A stretch of DNA of 64,000 bases from Salminus brasiliensis (lineage: Eukaryota; Chordata; Actinopteri; Characiformes; Bryconidae), in contig NC_132878.1 in the NCBI RefSeq assembly GCF_030463535.1, positions 26,803,261 through 26,867,260 of the forward strand, read 5' to 3'. The first letter of the stretch is position 1. Each line of letters starts with the position of its first letter. The notes below the pieces were generated by a model that searched no databases, was not told where the DNA came from, and saw only the letters and a program-made list of their open reading frames with translations. The position numbers were made by a program, and so were the translations under genes. Shown in pieces: positions 43,401-55,751 of this stretch.

Positions 43401-46400
43401 TCTGATAAAATCTTTGGAATTTCCCCTTTGAATGCAAAGCGTATGTGTAGAGGTGTCTTGGTTACTTGCAGTATGTGAAGTGTGTAAACTTGCTTCAGTT
43501 TACTTATGTTGATTTGAATTGTGATGTTTTTGTTTTGATGAAACCTGACTCAGTTCTGTATTGAAACTTGCATGGTGAATTGTGTATGCTATGGTTACAT
43601 TCATTTCATGTTTATGTATGCTAGGCACGGCGCAGCGGGGAACATTGGTTTGATGATCTTCCGCACACTGCCTTCCTCATTTTCAAAGGTTTCATACATT
43701 TTACTCTCATTTTTACTATCTTTTACAGCCATATTTAGATGTTGACTAAATATTTAAATAAACTTTTCTAGAGTCAAGAATTCATTATTTCAATAACAAA
43801 TTTACATTTATATTTATTTTCTGCAGGGATTAATCTTGTGGTAAAATCCAAAGCTTTCCAGTATGCGATCTGTAAGTTTCTTCATACTTTATCTGATGCA
43901 TAAAATATACTTATTTTGCATTTTCTATGTATAATTCGTCTTTCTTGTTTAGATGTAGTTGTAGCCGTAAATGGAGTCTGGATTCTAGTGGAGACCAACT
44001 TGTTAAATAGTAAGTGTAACAGTAAGTGTGTTTGTGTGTGTGTAGATCCACCTAAATTACATTATTCCATGCCTGAAAATTAAGTTTACATTTGTCTTTT
44101 TCTTTGCTTCAAAGAGTGATGTGATTATAAGCATTAAATGCAAGAATGTTCCAATGTGTAAATGTATTGATTTTGTTATTGTATTGTATGAACATTTGTT
44201 TTTCAGTTTCCATTTCATGTTAGATGGTGTGATTTGCTGTGTGTAAACTGCTGTGTTTTTGCTCAGGCGAGTTCTCCTGGTCCCAACAAGTACCATGGAA
44301 CTACATGGTGTTCCTTACAAGTAGGTTTGACTTTTGGTCATTATTACTATTTACTGAAAAAAAAAAAAAAAGTTTAATAGAAGAAACATGAGATTTTCTT
44401 TATTTTTCCGGCTGAGAGGTAAACAGCTATTCAGATTGGGGTTTGGTTTGAAATGGCTTATTGTACAGAAACTTGTGAATTTGACAACAACACACATATA
44501 GCCGTTTTATTTGCTATCCAAACCCAAGAGGTGGGAAATTGGGGGAAAACATAAAGTTTTCTTAGGGACTGTTTTGCATCACAAACCTTTGCATGTATTC
44601 CTCTGACATGAATAAGGCTTTAAACTCATTGTCTGGTTCCATTCACCAACACAATTGTGTGAAGAAATTGGACTCATTAAGTTTCTCTAGAGTTTCCCAC
44701 TGAATGAGAGTAAAACAGTCAATGACCATAGTAAATAAAGAATTTCTCTCAAAGTTGCAGCAACTTCTGTTCTGTCTTGTTTTGTAGTTTATGGCGTGGA
44801 GGTTCTGTTGAAAATCACTGGCCTTGGCCCACTCGCTTACTTCAGCTCCGGCTGGAACCTGTAAGAACACCCATGCGCGCACACACACACACACGCACAC
44901 ACACGCACACAGATCATGATCCTTTGGGACAGCCAGACTTCCATTCATGTACTTGTTTTTTATTTCGTCAAGGTTTGATTTCTCTGTGACTGTCTTTGCT
45001 TTTCTGGGATTGATTGCTCTGGCCTTCCATATGGAGCCTTTCTATTTCATCGTGGTGCTGAGGCCCCTGCAGCTCCTTCGGCAAGTATTATGTTTCATAT
45101 TAGTAGTGGAGAAAAATACTTAAATGCATCATAGTTGTATAATTAAATGTCTAAAATATCTAATCAGATTTTTATCCTGGCTTATGTGTTTTGTTTTTCC
45201 CCCCTAAAAAGTAGGTAAATAAATAAATTAATTAATTAAACATTAGAACTGGAAATTAGAATGTTTTTTTTGTTAATAGGATAATGACACAATAATATAC
45301 ACTTGTATGTGTTTGGGCACCAGTGCAAAATGTTATAAAGGGATTTTAGAGGAACTGTGGGGGCCAGGATGAAATCTGGAAGACCAATAAAACTCAAAGA
45401 GCGAACTGCTTGTATGCTGGTAAGAAATGCAAATCAAAACCTTCAAAGGACTGTGAAGAACCTGAAGGAAGGTTTAGCTGATTCAAGACTTTTGGTGCAC
45501 TGTTCCACAGTGCCTGAACTCTACCAGGTGCCTGAACTTTTGCATAGGCCACACTGAGGATTTTCAGCCAGGGCGTCATTAAGCCAGGGTTAGCCAAGGA
45601 TTTTCATTTTCATTTTGCTTGTTTTTCAGCCTGTTTAAAATCAAACAGCGCTACCGCAATGTTCTGGATACCATGTTTGAGCTGTTTCCCCGCATGGCCA
45701 GGTAGGAGAGGAGAGAGTTAACCCAGAGAAACCTCTGGGTTAATTGCAGTGTAGTCCTGAAATAGGCTAGAACTGAAAGTGTACAATCATTTTTAATATC
45801 TTTTCTGTCTCTCTCCAGCCTAGGTTTGACTCTCATTATTTTTTACTACTCTTTTGCCATTGTCGGAATGGAGTTTTTTGCTGATGTCATCTATCCCAAC
45901 TGTTGCAAGTACGATCACCATTTATTTCATAATGATATTGAATTACTGGCACAGTACAATAATACGTTTCTCCAGTTTGTGAATGACATCTCTAACATTT
46001 AAGATTAGACAATTCCCGCTTATCATCCTTTTATGTCCAATGTTGGCCTATATGTCATAAAATCTGATTACCTTGCATTAAAATTAATGATGATTTTCCT
46101 TCTCCTGTAAGAACACTATTATCATATCTAACGTGTGTATTTAACAGCTTAGTGGTGATGTAGAGTTTACATTGCTTTAACAACATCATCTCTTCCTCTT
46201 TCAGTACGAGTACTGTCGCCGATTCATATCGGCTGATCAACGTAACCATTGGCAACCGCACGGTCCTGGAGGAGGGGTACTACTATCTCAACAACTTCAA
46301 CAACATTCTCAGTAGCTTTGGTTCGTGTTCACACATGTCCTTCACACAGTTGTCCTCCGTGCTGTAAGTCTCGCATAAGCTGAGTTTTGCTTTTGTTTCT

Positions 46401-49400
46401 GCAGTGACCCTGTTTGAGCTGACCGTTGTGAACAACTGGTACATTACTATGGTAAGTGTGTCTAGATGCGCTCACACACTTCTGTTTGACATTGTCTGTG
46501 TTTGTTTTCGTACATTTCCAGCGGAAACAAAATGTATATTTTATATGTATACGTTTTCTGCAGAGGATTTGTTCACATTTGTCCATTGTTATGGACACTT
46601 AGAACTTCAACCAGTTTTGTATACAGGTATATGTACTATATATGTGTAGGACAAAGACATTACCCCCTGTTCTGACATTGTATAAAAACAAAGCTGTGCA
46701 TGTGTGTTGTGAGGTCTGTCTGCTGCCCTGCCCTGTACATTGCCAGTGTTAGTTATGTACACAGTGACTTTGCAGACATTCGAACAGCTGGAGTGTATAC
46801 TGTGTGTACATAATAGGCTTTAACATATCTTAATACTAGGTGTTTATGGTGTTTATTTAGAGCAAAGCTAATATCATAATACCAGTAGGACACATTTATA
46901 CTTCTGAGTATGCGAAATGCTTGCTGGATGACTGGGCTGGATGTTTTGTGCGTTATGTGACTGTACAGCTTTTTTGTGGCATTTTACAGCACAACAAAAA
47001 CAAACAAACTGATAGAATGTCTTCACAAGACAGCCTTTGCTTTTCCGTGTCCGTAAAATAGTGTTTGGGACAGAAAGAGATAATCAGTTATCCACATTCA
47101 ATTTAATACAGATATCCAATGTGTGAAGGCCTTGACACTCATCATTATGTATTGATTATTTGTTTAAAATGTTTCTGAATAGAAGTAAAGCATCCATCCA
47201 GAAAGAGTGATTGTTAGGCCTGTTATTGACTCATTATACAGTTTATGGACATGACCTCAATCATTTTTGCTGACATGCATTTTGCCTATTCTGTTTATCT
47301 GCGTGTTTGGTAAGAAGAGTAAACGTCACCCAGTATTTTAGCTGGTTGCGCTATTCTGTTCTATTGTCTGCTCTCTTTCGGAGGCGGGGCTGCGTTCATT
47401 TAAATGTAAGACTAAACTAAATGAGAATCATTTGCAAAAACTTGCCGAAACATAAATGAACATGGAGGTGGAGTAAAATGTGATCAGGAGTAATACACTG
47501 GTATCAACACCTGATTAAACTTTTATTTGTATTCTACAGGAAGGTGTGACATCGCAGACGACACACTGGAGCCGGCTGTACTTTATGACCTTCTACATTG
47601 TCACCATGGTGAGCGGGTGTTAGATTTCATATCTGTCTACAAATGCAACAAATATGTGATCCCATCTGTGATCACAGATTTGTTACATCTGTGATGTAAT
47701 TTGTGCCTGATACTCATGTTGTAGAGAGGAACTGTTTTATGCCAAATTTGGTTAAGCGATTAGTGCTGAGTGTTCTTACTGTGCTGCCCATTGGAGAAGT
47801 GCTAAATGTAGCAGTGTGTGTTTGCTTTCCTGTCCTTCTGCTGCCCTCCTCTGGTATTATAGTGATTTTGTGGTGTTGCAAATTTTGGTGAAAAGCTGGT
47901 GCATGTAATATGTGAAAGAAATTCTGTGTTGATGTTTTGACAAATCTTCTACAGGAAACAAAGTAATTTGAATATTAAACGTATTAAAAAATGTTTTTAT
48001 TTATTTACTAAATTTAACAAGAAATAATGCAGAAAATAAAAATGTGGATGTAATCTTTATACATGGCATTATTCTTCTTTTACATTCAGTAAATAAACAA
48101 CAGTCTCTTATGGGAATTATTGAAAACATCAACATGTCATTTGACCTGAAAGACTAAAGTTTTGCATGTCACTAACAACTACCCCACTGTGAGTTGCATC
48201 TTATTCTGTTGCAGGTTGTCATGACAATAATTGTGGCATTCATCCTTGACGCCTTTGTCTTCCGGATGAACTACAGTCGGAAGAACAGAGAGCCGCTAGA
48301 CGACCCAGAAGGTTTCAAACTAAATTTAATAATCATAATTACCAGATGTGCAACCTCACAACCATTAGATGGTGAATATTTAGGATGAAGGATTCAGTGC
48401 ATCATAAAACCTCTAATTTATTTAGAAAAAAAATAGTGCATGCTTTATTCATTAGAATTATAATTCATTACATTCAAAAATAGGTGCAGCTGAATCATTT
48501 TATGTTCCCTAATGTTGTCCAATTAGAGACCCTTATTGGCTATGAGGTCACTCCTATAAATGGTGCTTTTTGGCCAAAATATGGTATAGTATAGAAATGT
48601 GTCCCTTTTATAATACTGTGTGTGTATGTGTGTGTGTATGTGTCTTAGATGAGAAGGGTATAGTGTTTGAAGCAGAGGTGACCCGTGCTGAAGCTTTGCA
48701 GACATTGGAGCTTTACAAGCACACACTAGCTGGAACCAACATCAGCTCTCTACAGGAAATGTGTGTTGCCATGGAGAGGAGTGGGGTGAGAATACACACA
48801 CACACATTTACACACAAAAATAATAAAAAAATGAACTCTTATTGATCATTTTGTAAAGAATGCATCGATAGTGTAGTGTGGAACTTTTAGTTCATGTTGC
48901 ATGCTGGGTAATGGTGTTTTCTCTTGAATGCAGCACTCTAGTTTAGTGTACCTGGGCCGAAGGTCACGGACTAAAAGTGATCTAAGTATGAAGATGTACC
49001 AAGAAGAGATTCAGGCAAGTTCTTATTTGCATTGCAAGTCTTTTAATGTGTAGTATTTGTAATATATAGCCTAACTTTATTATTTCTGTAAATTGTGGGT
49101 GTGGTTCTAGCATACAATATATACTATATCCATCAATTGTAGTCTACCAGATTCCTTTGATACATCATGAAAATAAAAATAAAACAAATTAAGTGGAATT
49201 TTGAGGTGAATGATTTGAATTCCAGTCACACCAGAATGACACTGTTCAAAAGCTCAGTACTGTAAATATAACTTAAACACGACTGTATGTAAATTCTACA
49301 CAGTTTTAAACATTGGTTATCCAAGGGTTTCCTAATGTAGCAGAGGCTTTGTGCTCATGTCGTTGAATTGTGTGCTTTTAAATGTGTGTGAATTTGTGTC

Positions 49401-49508
49401 TGTTCACAGGAATGGTATGAAGAATATTCCAGAACCAATCTACCTCAGCTTGACAGTTCACTCCACAGGGACCTTGACAGCCCTGATGCCTTGCAGAGCA
49501 TCAACTAA
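34486..49508 (+). CDS. tpcn1: Two-pore channel 1 (TPC1)
   Basis: TPC1 is an endolysosomal cation channel with two six-helix domains, gated by voltage and PI(3,5)P2 and linked to NAADP signalling. 26 coding exons join in frame to 805 residues: 34486-34573, 39339-39463, 39567-39743, 39952-40065, 40219-40349, 40636-40759, 41512-41570, 41810-41909, 42201-42317, 42412-42536, 43062-43110, 43625-43688, 43827-43871, 43953-44009, 44267-44320, 44788-44860, 44973-45080, 45630-45701, 45819-45908, 46205-46320, 46405-46451, 47540-47608, 48215-48311, 48649-48785, 48934-49014, 49410-49508. The start [11 protein letters not shown] holds the acidic dileucine-like sorting signal. Domain I has the filter TANFPDVMM and S6 ending [10 protein letters not shown]; domain II has S4 [17 protein letters not shown], glycosylation sites NVT and NRT, filter VNNWYI, and S6 into FRMNYSRKN. 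The C-terminus keeps [16 protein letters not shown]-like text and EIQEWYEE. Two introns (45081-45629, 49015-49409) use GC donors. Length fits the family. Confidence 0.96.
34858..35065. repeat. (CT)n run and old transposon fragment in tpcn1 intron 1
   Basis: A (CT)n run at 34858-34880 is followed from about 34900 by 'cagtagcatgcaaacgttt' and 'caaaaggcataaagtgac', phrases of a common fish DNA-transposon remnant. Confidence 0.5.
35066..38078. other. tpcn1 intron 1, mostly unexplained
   Basis: Between 35066 and 36400 the sequence is AT-rich without a recognised element. From about 36400 to 38250 it is noticeably richer in GC, has little simple repeat and contains several medium-length frames of no known family. 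It may be the untranslated part of an alternative first exon. Confidence 0.4.
38079..38172 (+). CDS. tpcn1: Candidate alternative first coding exon of tpcn1
   Basis: An ATG at 38079 opens a frame [19 protein letters not shown], continuing about 12 more residues to a strong donor, G followed by GTATGTGG, at 38173. The exon ends in phase 1, exactly as the main first exon does, so it would splice in frame to 39339 (Asp-Gly-Val-Gly). The resulting protein would lack the DDDVPLIL sorting segment. I do not recognise this N-terminus from other species. Frame and splice signal are seen; use as an exon is inference. Confidence 0.3.
40081..40101. repeat. (TA)n microsatellite
   Basis: A short (TA)n run directly after the donor of tpcn1 exon 4. 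Confidence 0.9.
41024..41126. repeat. Long intronic inverted repeat (hairpin)
   Basis: Two 47-base arms (41024-41070 and 41080-41126) are inverted copies separated by a 9-base loop, 'aaaaaatgt'. The inner 25 or so bases of each arm pair perfectly; the few mismatches cluster in the outer part. It lies in tpcn1 intron 6. It could be a palindromic MITE or a foldback RNA precursor. Confidence 0.9.
42603..43005. repeat. 70-bp tandem repeat in tpcn1 intron 10
   Basis: Nearly six copies of a unit containing 'cacactcactgaccactgac', 'tttattagggtttattct' and 'aatgttatatagagtt'. The copies differ by single bases and small deletions, showing a fairly recent expansion. Confidence 0.93.
44425..44725. repeat. 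Dispersed repeat family A, copy 2
   Basis: Shares 'ggggtttggt-tgaaatgg', 'gtctggttccattcacca' and 'gtttctctagag' with the copies at 7660-8095 and 53868-54310. It lies in tpcn1 intron 15. Confidence 0.5.
45340..45560 (+). mobile_element. Tc1-like transposase fragment in tpcn1 intron 17
   Basis: On the + strand it reads [20 protein letters not shown] and [18 protein letters not shown], matching the second helix-turn-helix and linker (GRPrKL-type motif) of fish Tc1-like transposases. Only this part of the element remains. Confidence 0.6.
46452..47539. other. tpcn1 intron 21, no feature
   Basis: About 1.1 kb of AT-rich intron between the exon ending in the domain II filter and the exon starting EGVTSQ. 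No repeat or exon recognised. Confidence 0.6.
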
Positions 49509-50065
49509 CACATGAACATGGACACCATCGTAACACATGCACTGACACACATCAGATGCTCCTTCTTTACACACTCCTAATAGTTTTTCATGGGCCTTTA
49601 TTTATAGAGAAACCTTCCAGTCACATGCAGATGAAAAAGTTTGTGATTGTCTTCCTCCACCTCACAATGGGAATGCACCATCTAGCAGGTCCCCATGGCA
49701 ACAACCCCTTCCTGTATTCTCCGTCTGCTTCCTGGTCCCTCAAATCCATGGAGCATTGAGCATGCAGGAAGCCTTAATTTCCACACGACCCTACAGTTCT
49801 GCGACCAATCAGGGAAGCTTGAAGACCAGTCACGTGATTGCACTAGGGTCCAAGAACCATTTTTGTTCTCTCCCCTCTTTTGAAAGCACATTCATGACCT
49901 TTCAAACAAAGGATTCTCTTGAGAGTTGACTAGACGAGGGCTGATCCACGGACGAGTCTGGATTGATCATGAGCTCAGCGCATGGATTGTTGTTTTGTGA
50001 TAAATGACTTGAAATGTATCCGAGGCGTTGTGCGAATAGCACTTGTGTGTGCAAGACAAGGGGTG

Positions 50066-50114
<49 letters not shown>

Positions 50115-51860
50115 GATCCAGCTATAGTGGGCTGATGCAGAGACTTGACTGTTTTCATCATGTTAAGGCATCCATCAGATATGCTGTCCGATAATACAGA
50201 ATGTTGTCACATATGAGATTAATTCATTTTATTTTATTAAACTCATTTTATTTCTTTTATTTTCAAGGAATGGCTCTGCAAAAAAATCCAATTTAAGGGA
50301 TACATCTCTTACCCTGCACATAGTCGGTCAGCCAAGGCGTTTGGTGCTTCTTTAGTTTCGTGCAGGAGCTACAAGGCTAAAGTTGCAAACAAAAAATTGT
50401 CACCCAATTTTTTTTTTCGGTGAATACAGACTCCTTACAAACCGCATGGCAAGGAAACCACTTGCGTAGATGTCTAAGTGACTGTTAACTAAGCAACACA
50501 CTTGATATATTCGATAATGCATATAGTGTCACATTGCTGACAGTAAGCAGTAGTATGGCTGAACAGTGTTTGAACACCAGATATTTGAAATAATTGATGC
50601 ATAAAATGTTTTTACAGCTTCAGTAACATTCACTTTACTTTATTCATTTTATTTAAAACTGAAGCGTGGTTTGTGGAGCAAAAAGTCTTAAAGGAGTGTG
50701 ATCTGTACACTACTTAAGCTTCACCTACATTTGCTGTTACACTAGCTAGCTAGCATACTTGCTCTCCAAACTATTAGTGAAAATGTGTGGGCCTGGATAT
50801 TTATAATAAATACTTGATTGACTTTTAACTTCTGTTTCTATGTGTTAGCAACAGTAGTCTCTTAGCTCAAAAACTAAAACTAATGGAGCAGAATTTGTAC
50901 ACCAAAAGACTTGGCTGATCGACTACATCTTTGCATGAATGGGGAAAATTGTGCAGAGTTTATTAATTTATTTAATTTTGTCGACCCATTTCTATAAGCA
51001 ACACTTTTGGGCCAACGCGGTCACAAATCTAGCCATAAACCCGAATGCTAATACTGATAACAATGATTGAATTGGTTCACGCTTCTAGGGCTTTTCAGAT
51101 ACAGGGCTGCATTTCCACCTGTCGGCTGACCTGCTATCGGTTTTATGGTTTTTCTTTTAATGGTTAAAGGAATAAGTCGAACATGCAGACATGCTGAAGA
51201 GAATGTATGCTGTGATTCTTGTTAATGGCAGCTGGCTAAATGTATTGTAAGCTCATTTTTGCTTTTGGTTTGTGGTTAAGACTTAGGTACGCAATTGACT
51301 CGTCCATGATTAGCATTCAGAATGGGTATGTGGAGTCTGGCAATATTGAACATACAGACTTGTAAAAGCCTCTGATAAGCTGCAGTACTTTTAACACCCC
51401 TTCTCTATTTATAGTACTATTCAGTATTACATTCTAGCAAAAGGTACATCCTATATAAATATGCTCATATTTGCAAAGAAGAATTGCTTACTAGTTGTAT
51501 AACTTATGTGGCAGCAAAAATAGCTATGAGAATGAAAGCTACTCAGGCCTCCTGTGGGACAATGTTAGGTTTAACTGAGGCTATGTTCATTGTTATCCCT
51601 GCTGCACTTTTGGCATCTGAATTTCGTGTTTAATCTGAGGTGCAAGACGTGCAGTGCTGATGCTCTTGAACATGCTGCAACACTAAGCTTTTGTAAATGG
51701 CAGTACTAACCCCTCCCCCAAACCTCACTGTTTAATCACAAAACCAAGGGTTTCCACACGTCTCAAAACCATTAAACTTTTCTATACTTGTTCTTTTGTA
51801 CATGTATGATAATGTATTGAATCTATTAAATGATTCATTTTAATGAAGCCTGGCAACGAC
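49509..51860 (+). other. tpcn1 3'UTR (extent inferred)
   Basis: No exon follows the TAA at 49506-49508. The sequence is largely unique apart from a (TA)n-(CA)n run at about 50070-50112. Poly(A) candidates are AATAAA at 50805-50810 and ATTAAA near 51826. Which is used cannot be told. Confidence 0.4.
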
Positions 51861-52204
51861 GTCCTTTCTTCTGATGCATGGTTCGAATTGACGATTAAAA
51901 TTACTTAAAATTACTAAATTTAGAAGTCATTTGAAACTCTGATTGTTGTGTGGTTTCTTGGTCATAGATTGACCAATGTATATGGCTTATTCTACCGTTA
52001 TGGTGGCCACTATGTGCTCTGTGAGCATATCAGTAAAGTAACATCACTGACCATAATGACTGCTGACAAATTTACAAGAAGCTACAAATGATCCTGCACC
52101 CCTGGCCAAATGATGTTGATGTGCTATATGTAAATAAGTATGTTTATAAATAAATAAATAAAATTTGTTTACAGAGACACATTTTACTGAAAACATAAAA
52201 TAAA
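51861..52204. other. Intergenic DNA, no gene
   Basis: AT-rich sequence ending with an (AAAT)n-like stretch near 52148-52165. Nothing else recognised. Confidence 0.5.
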
Positions 52205-52320
52205 ATCCCCAACTTTAGAGGTCAACTATGCTCGCTTAGGCACTGGCTGCTGATGGCAGGACCTGGATTTCGAACCAGCGGTCCTGTGGCCTTAGTGCGC
52301 TAGTCCACTCTGGGCCCTTT
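52205..52320 (-). mobile_element. tRNA-derived SINE head
   Basis: On the - strand the sequence has a polymerase III B-box, GGTTCGAAATCC (+ strand 52265-52276), preceded by an A-box-like 'gtggactagcgcac' about 35 bases upstream. Spacing and text resemble a tRNA-like SINE head rather than a folding tRNA: the acceptor stem does not pair convincingly. Confidence 0.5.
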
Positions 52321-52959
52321 TCCATGTTATGTTTTAAATAAATTCTATTTATTAATGAATGGAAATTGTATCTAAAATATTTTATTAGGGTCACAGGTAC
52401 ATTTGAATAATGACTGAATTCAGCATAGACTAAAAACCTCAAAAAGTCAATCCCTGCACAGTGTTGTGTTTTCAATTATTAATGTTTACTTGTTTCCGAT
52501 TTTCTGTTGTGTAGTACAGAAAGCTGTGTACTGTGATGCTGGTGGTTAACACAATCAAAATTGTGTAATTATTGTTTGATGAACATACTGAAAGAAAAAA
52601 CACTGCATTTATGAGAGTGTTGGCTTCCATATTTATAAACAAAGGCTCTAGATGACATGAAATTGCAGTTAGAAGTCAATAGGAATGCAAAAATCCTTAG
52701 CTTCCAGAGATCTCCTGTGGACTGCTTTTATGTCCCTGCCAATGTCAAAATCAAACCTATGCCATTTACATGATTTCAGGATAGCAGCGATACAACCTTG
52801 ACCCAAAGTACACATTTGCTGCTCTTTGTACTATACTTTGTTTCATACAACAGTGCTAGGGAAAACCATTTTTGTCAAGATATACGAAACATTCCCTGTT
52901 AAATATTTATTTTTTTATTAAGAAATAAAAAATCTATATGTAATCCCACCTCCCATGAA

Positions 52960-53274
52960 AAACTGTGGTAGGGGCTACCTGTAAATCCTGTGATGATGTT
53001 TTAGCATTGCTGGAGACTTCTTCATGTACTCTGTGTTTTGCACTTGGGCTGAACTTGCTAGGATGGCCTGAACTGTCCATGATGCTGTTCTGAGATCTTT
53101 TAAATCCCTTCCCAAACTTTATCTACAGCCTTATTTCTAAAAGCATCAGAGAGCTCTTTGGGTCTCACCATGGTAATCCCATTCACTTCAACAATTAAGA
53201 GCAAACCAAACCAAACAGGCTTCTCCAAAATCCCCTCTAATAATGTCCTAATCATCTACAGCTGACGTGGAGCA
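52960..53274 (-). mobile_element. Tc1-like transposon remnant
   Basis: Phrases 'acctgtaaatcctgtgatga', 'cttgggctgaacttgctagg' and 'catcagagagctctttgggt' belong to the N-terminal coding part of fish Tc1-like elements, read on the - strand. Part of this also occurs at 32880-32990. Frames are broken. Confidence 0.55.
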
Positions 53275-53425
53275 TTTGCATTTATCGCATTTAGCTGACG
53301 CTCTTATCCAGAGCAACTTACAAGGTTACTCATGTTAGTCATTGCCCAATGACTCTTTATTGGCATAGTGCAGCAAAGTCACCTAGACCAGGAATTGAAC
53401 CCTGGTCTTTCACATGGTAGTGTCC
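53275..53425. repeat. Dispersed repeat family B, copy 2
   Basis: Matches 19205-19435 in order: 'tagctgacgctcttatccag', 'caacttacaaggttactc', 'agcaaagtcacctagacc', 'ggaattgaaccctggtct'. Confidence 0.65.
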
Positions 53426-53867
53426 TAACTTCAGAGGAATTTCCAGTAATTACATTGTGCAAATGTTTTTAAAACAACAGTTCTTTAGTTTTATGGCTTT
53501 GGGTATATTTCCTCCATCTCTTATTATTGTTCAAATGAAGATTCAAACATCCAAATGTTCAAATATATTAAAAAGGTTTTCATGGGATGTGTTATTTCAC
53601 ATGTATGCCATGCAAGCACCAGTGATCTGAAAGTGGATGACATAAACAGAAAGAAACTTGTTCCTCTAGGAACAAGCCACATGAACTAAAATTGAGGTAT
53701 TTTTACATGGCAGAGGCCTAACCCTCTGCTTCAGCAAACACAGCATTTATTTTATACTAAAAATAAAAACCATGAAAGAATGACTACATACACTTGTGGC
53801 TCCGATTGAAATATAGTTATTAATAATAACAAAAATATTCATCAGAATTTCTACAACTTGTTTCTAC

Positions 53868-54310
53868 AGTGGTTGCAATAGGAACCAGGGGTTGCCATGA
53901 CTACAATGCAAATATGGGCACAAATATAGCCTATATTTATTTCTAGACCTGCCATTTTATACATACATCTTCTCTTTTTATTGTTTCACCTAAAAAGGTG
54001 CAAATATGCGTATATAATCATTTTCCCTTCATGTATCCCTCTGCCATGAACAAATTATAGATTTATACCACATATAGAAACATATAGACCCCATTTAGAC
54101 CCCAGATCTTCTCAAACCTCTAGTGAGGTAGTCTCAGGCATCAGACAGCACATTCATAATCATTTGCTGTAAACCTTTGAGGAAGCTATTAGAAATGTTA
54201 CACTCTCCAGAAGTCTGGTTTCATTCACCACCACTGTGAACAATTCATGACAGGTTTGTCTTGGATGGAGTGTTCCAGCCCACCACTCTGAATGACCTTG
54301 TTTACGACTT
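53868..54310. repeat. Dispersed repeat family A, copy 3
   Basis: Shares 'aggaaccagg', 'gactacaa', 'attcaccaccactgtgaac' and 'tctgaatgaccttg' with the other two copies. Confidence 0.5.
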
Positions 54311-55740
54311 ATTTTAAAACATCAGAAGGATTTCCCTTTTTACTTTGTTATTAGCTTCCAGGCAAAGACCTAGTAGTCAGGTTAGTAGGCAATGGTGGTT
54401 CTATGAATATGTCAGGTCATCAGCCAAATCATCTGGTTTCATTCGGTAAATGTTACGACAAGGTGTTTTGGCGAGAAGCCCACTTTACAGCTTTGATTAC
54501 ATACTCAATCACTTACACAATCTGTTCTATTCAAATGCAGCACATTAGGACTTCTGCTAGGCATACCTAAATAATACAGCTGCAAATTGCACATCAAGCA
54601 GTAAGTTAGAAGGAGTATAACTCAATCCAATGTAGGTAGTTTGACATTCTGCACATTCGTTCACATGTTCGGCAGTAAAAGCAGTTTTCAGCATGTACAT
54701 GATGTGACACACTTAGCTGGCATCTTTTTTGCCTCATTTTTTAAAATGAGCAGTTAATGATGTTTACATTACACTGCTACAATACACATAGCTGCACTTC
54801 CTCCTGGGTTTGAACGCACTGCACTCACGCTTGCTTGCATATGTCCTAACTTGCTATGTGGGACAAAAGGAGAGTAAAGAATTGTTCACTAATCTAGCCA
54901 CTGTGCCGTTGGTATTTATACACAATGACATGATTAACCAGTTCACTTTATAATTTACTTAATTTGTTATACATAGTATAAAATGTCACCTGCTGGCACA
55001 CGTTTTAAAAAGAGCACCTGAATAGCAAAGTGTCCCCGCTTCACGATACCATGGGAACCAAGGATTGCGTGACTTTTGAAAGTCCTTATAGGCAATCTAT
55101 GAGCAAGTCAGGAGCCATCTTTGCAAAGCAGACGGGCAGTTATTTCCAGTCCCACAAGACCAGTCACTCATGTCTATGAATGAGAAGAAAGCAAAAACAG
55201 CTTTTAAATCTATGAAAAAAGCTCAGAAATCGTTTCTAGCTTTTAGCTTAAGAATGCCTAAAAAAATATTTACTGTGAGGGTATCGGGGGTGGGTGGTTG
55301 GGCAGGGGTCAAGTCCAATCCACTACCAGCGTGACCAGCATGCTCATTGACTCTCTTTTTGTTGAAGGGCAGGACTTTCTGTAAGTGTTTTAATGATTTA
55401 CGTTCCACCTATGACGAAACCCCCTTTATGGCAAAGCAGTCAAACACCCGCCCCACAGCAAAGTGAAAGCCAATGATGTGGCAGTCATTTTAGGGCCACA
55501 TCTAAGGTGGCAATTCAAATTGAAGAGGGGGGCAACGGTCACTCCAGCCACCCCTTTAAAATCATGCATGTTAGTAGGGAGAACATTAACAATGTCTCAT
55601 ACGTTTGTTTTGAGTTTAATCATTGATGTGAACTTTGGTTGCATTTTGTAAACAGAGAAAAAACAGCGGATCATTTTCAGCTTTCTTAGCATATTTCCTA
55701 ACACACTTATTATGTAACTGATTAAAGGAAAAGATTGCGT
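54311..55740. other. Intergenic DNA, no confirmed gene
   Basis: Mostly unique AT-rich sequence. A frame at 55451-55511 contains NDVAVILGPHL, which faintly recalls the end of a RhoGAP domain, but it is isolated and not annotated as a gene. Confidence 0.4.
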
Positions 55741-55751
55741 GTGAGCAGGAA

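Noticed and set aside
52205-52320. Functional tRNA gene
   Set aside because: B-box is good, but the arms do not pair as a full cloverleaf; a SINE head fits better.
55441-55511. RhoGAP-like fragment (NDVAVILGPHL)
   Set aside because: Only about a dozen residues resemble the domain, with no supporting neighbouring exon; chance or an old exon fragment cannot be separated.
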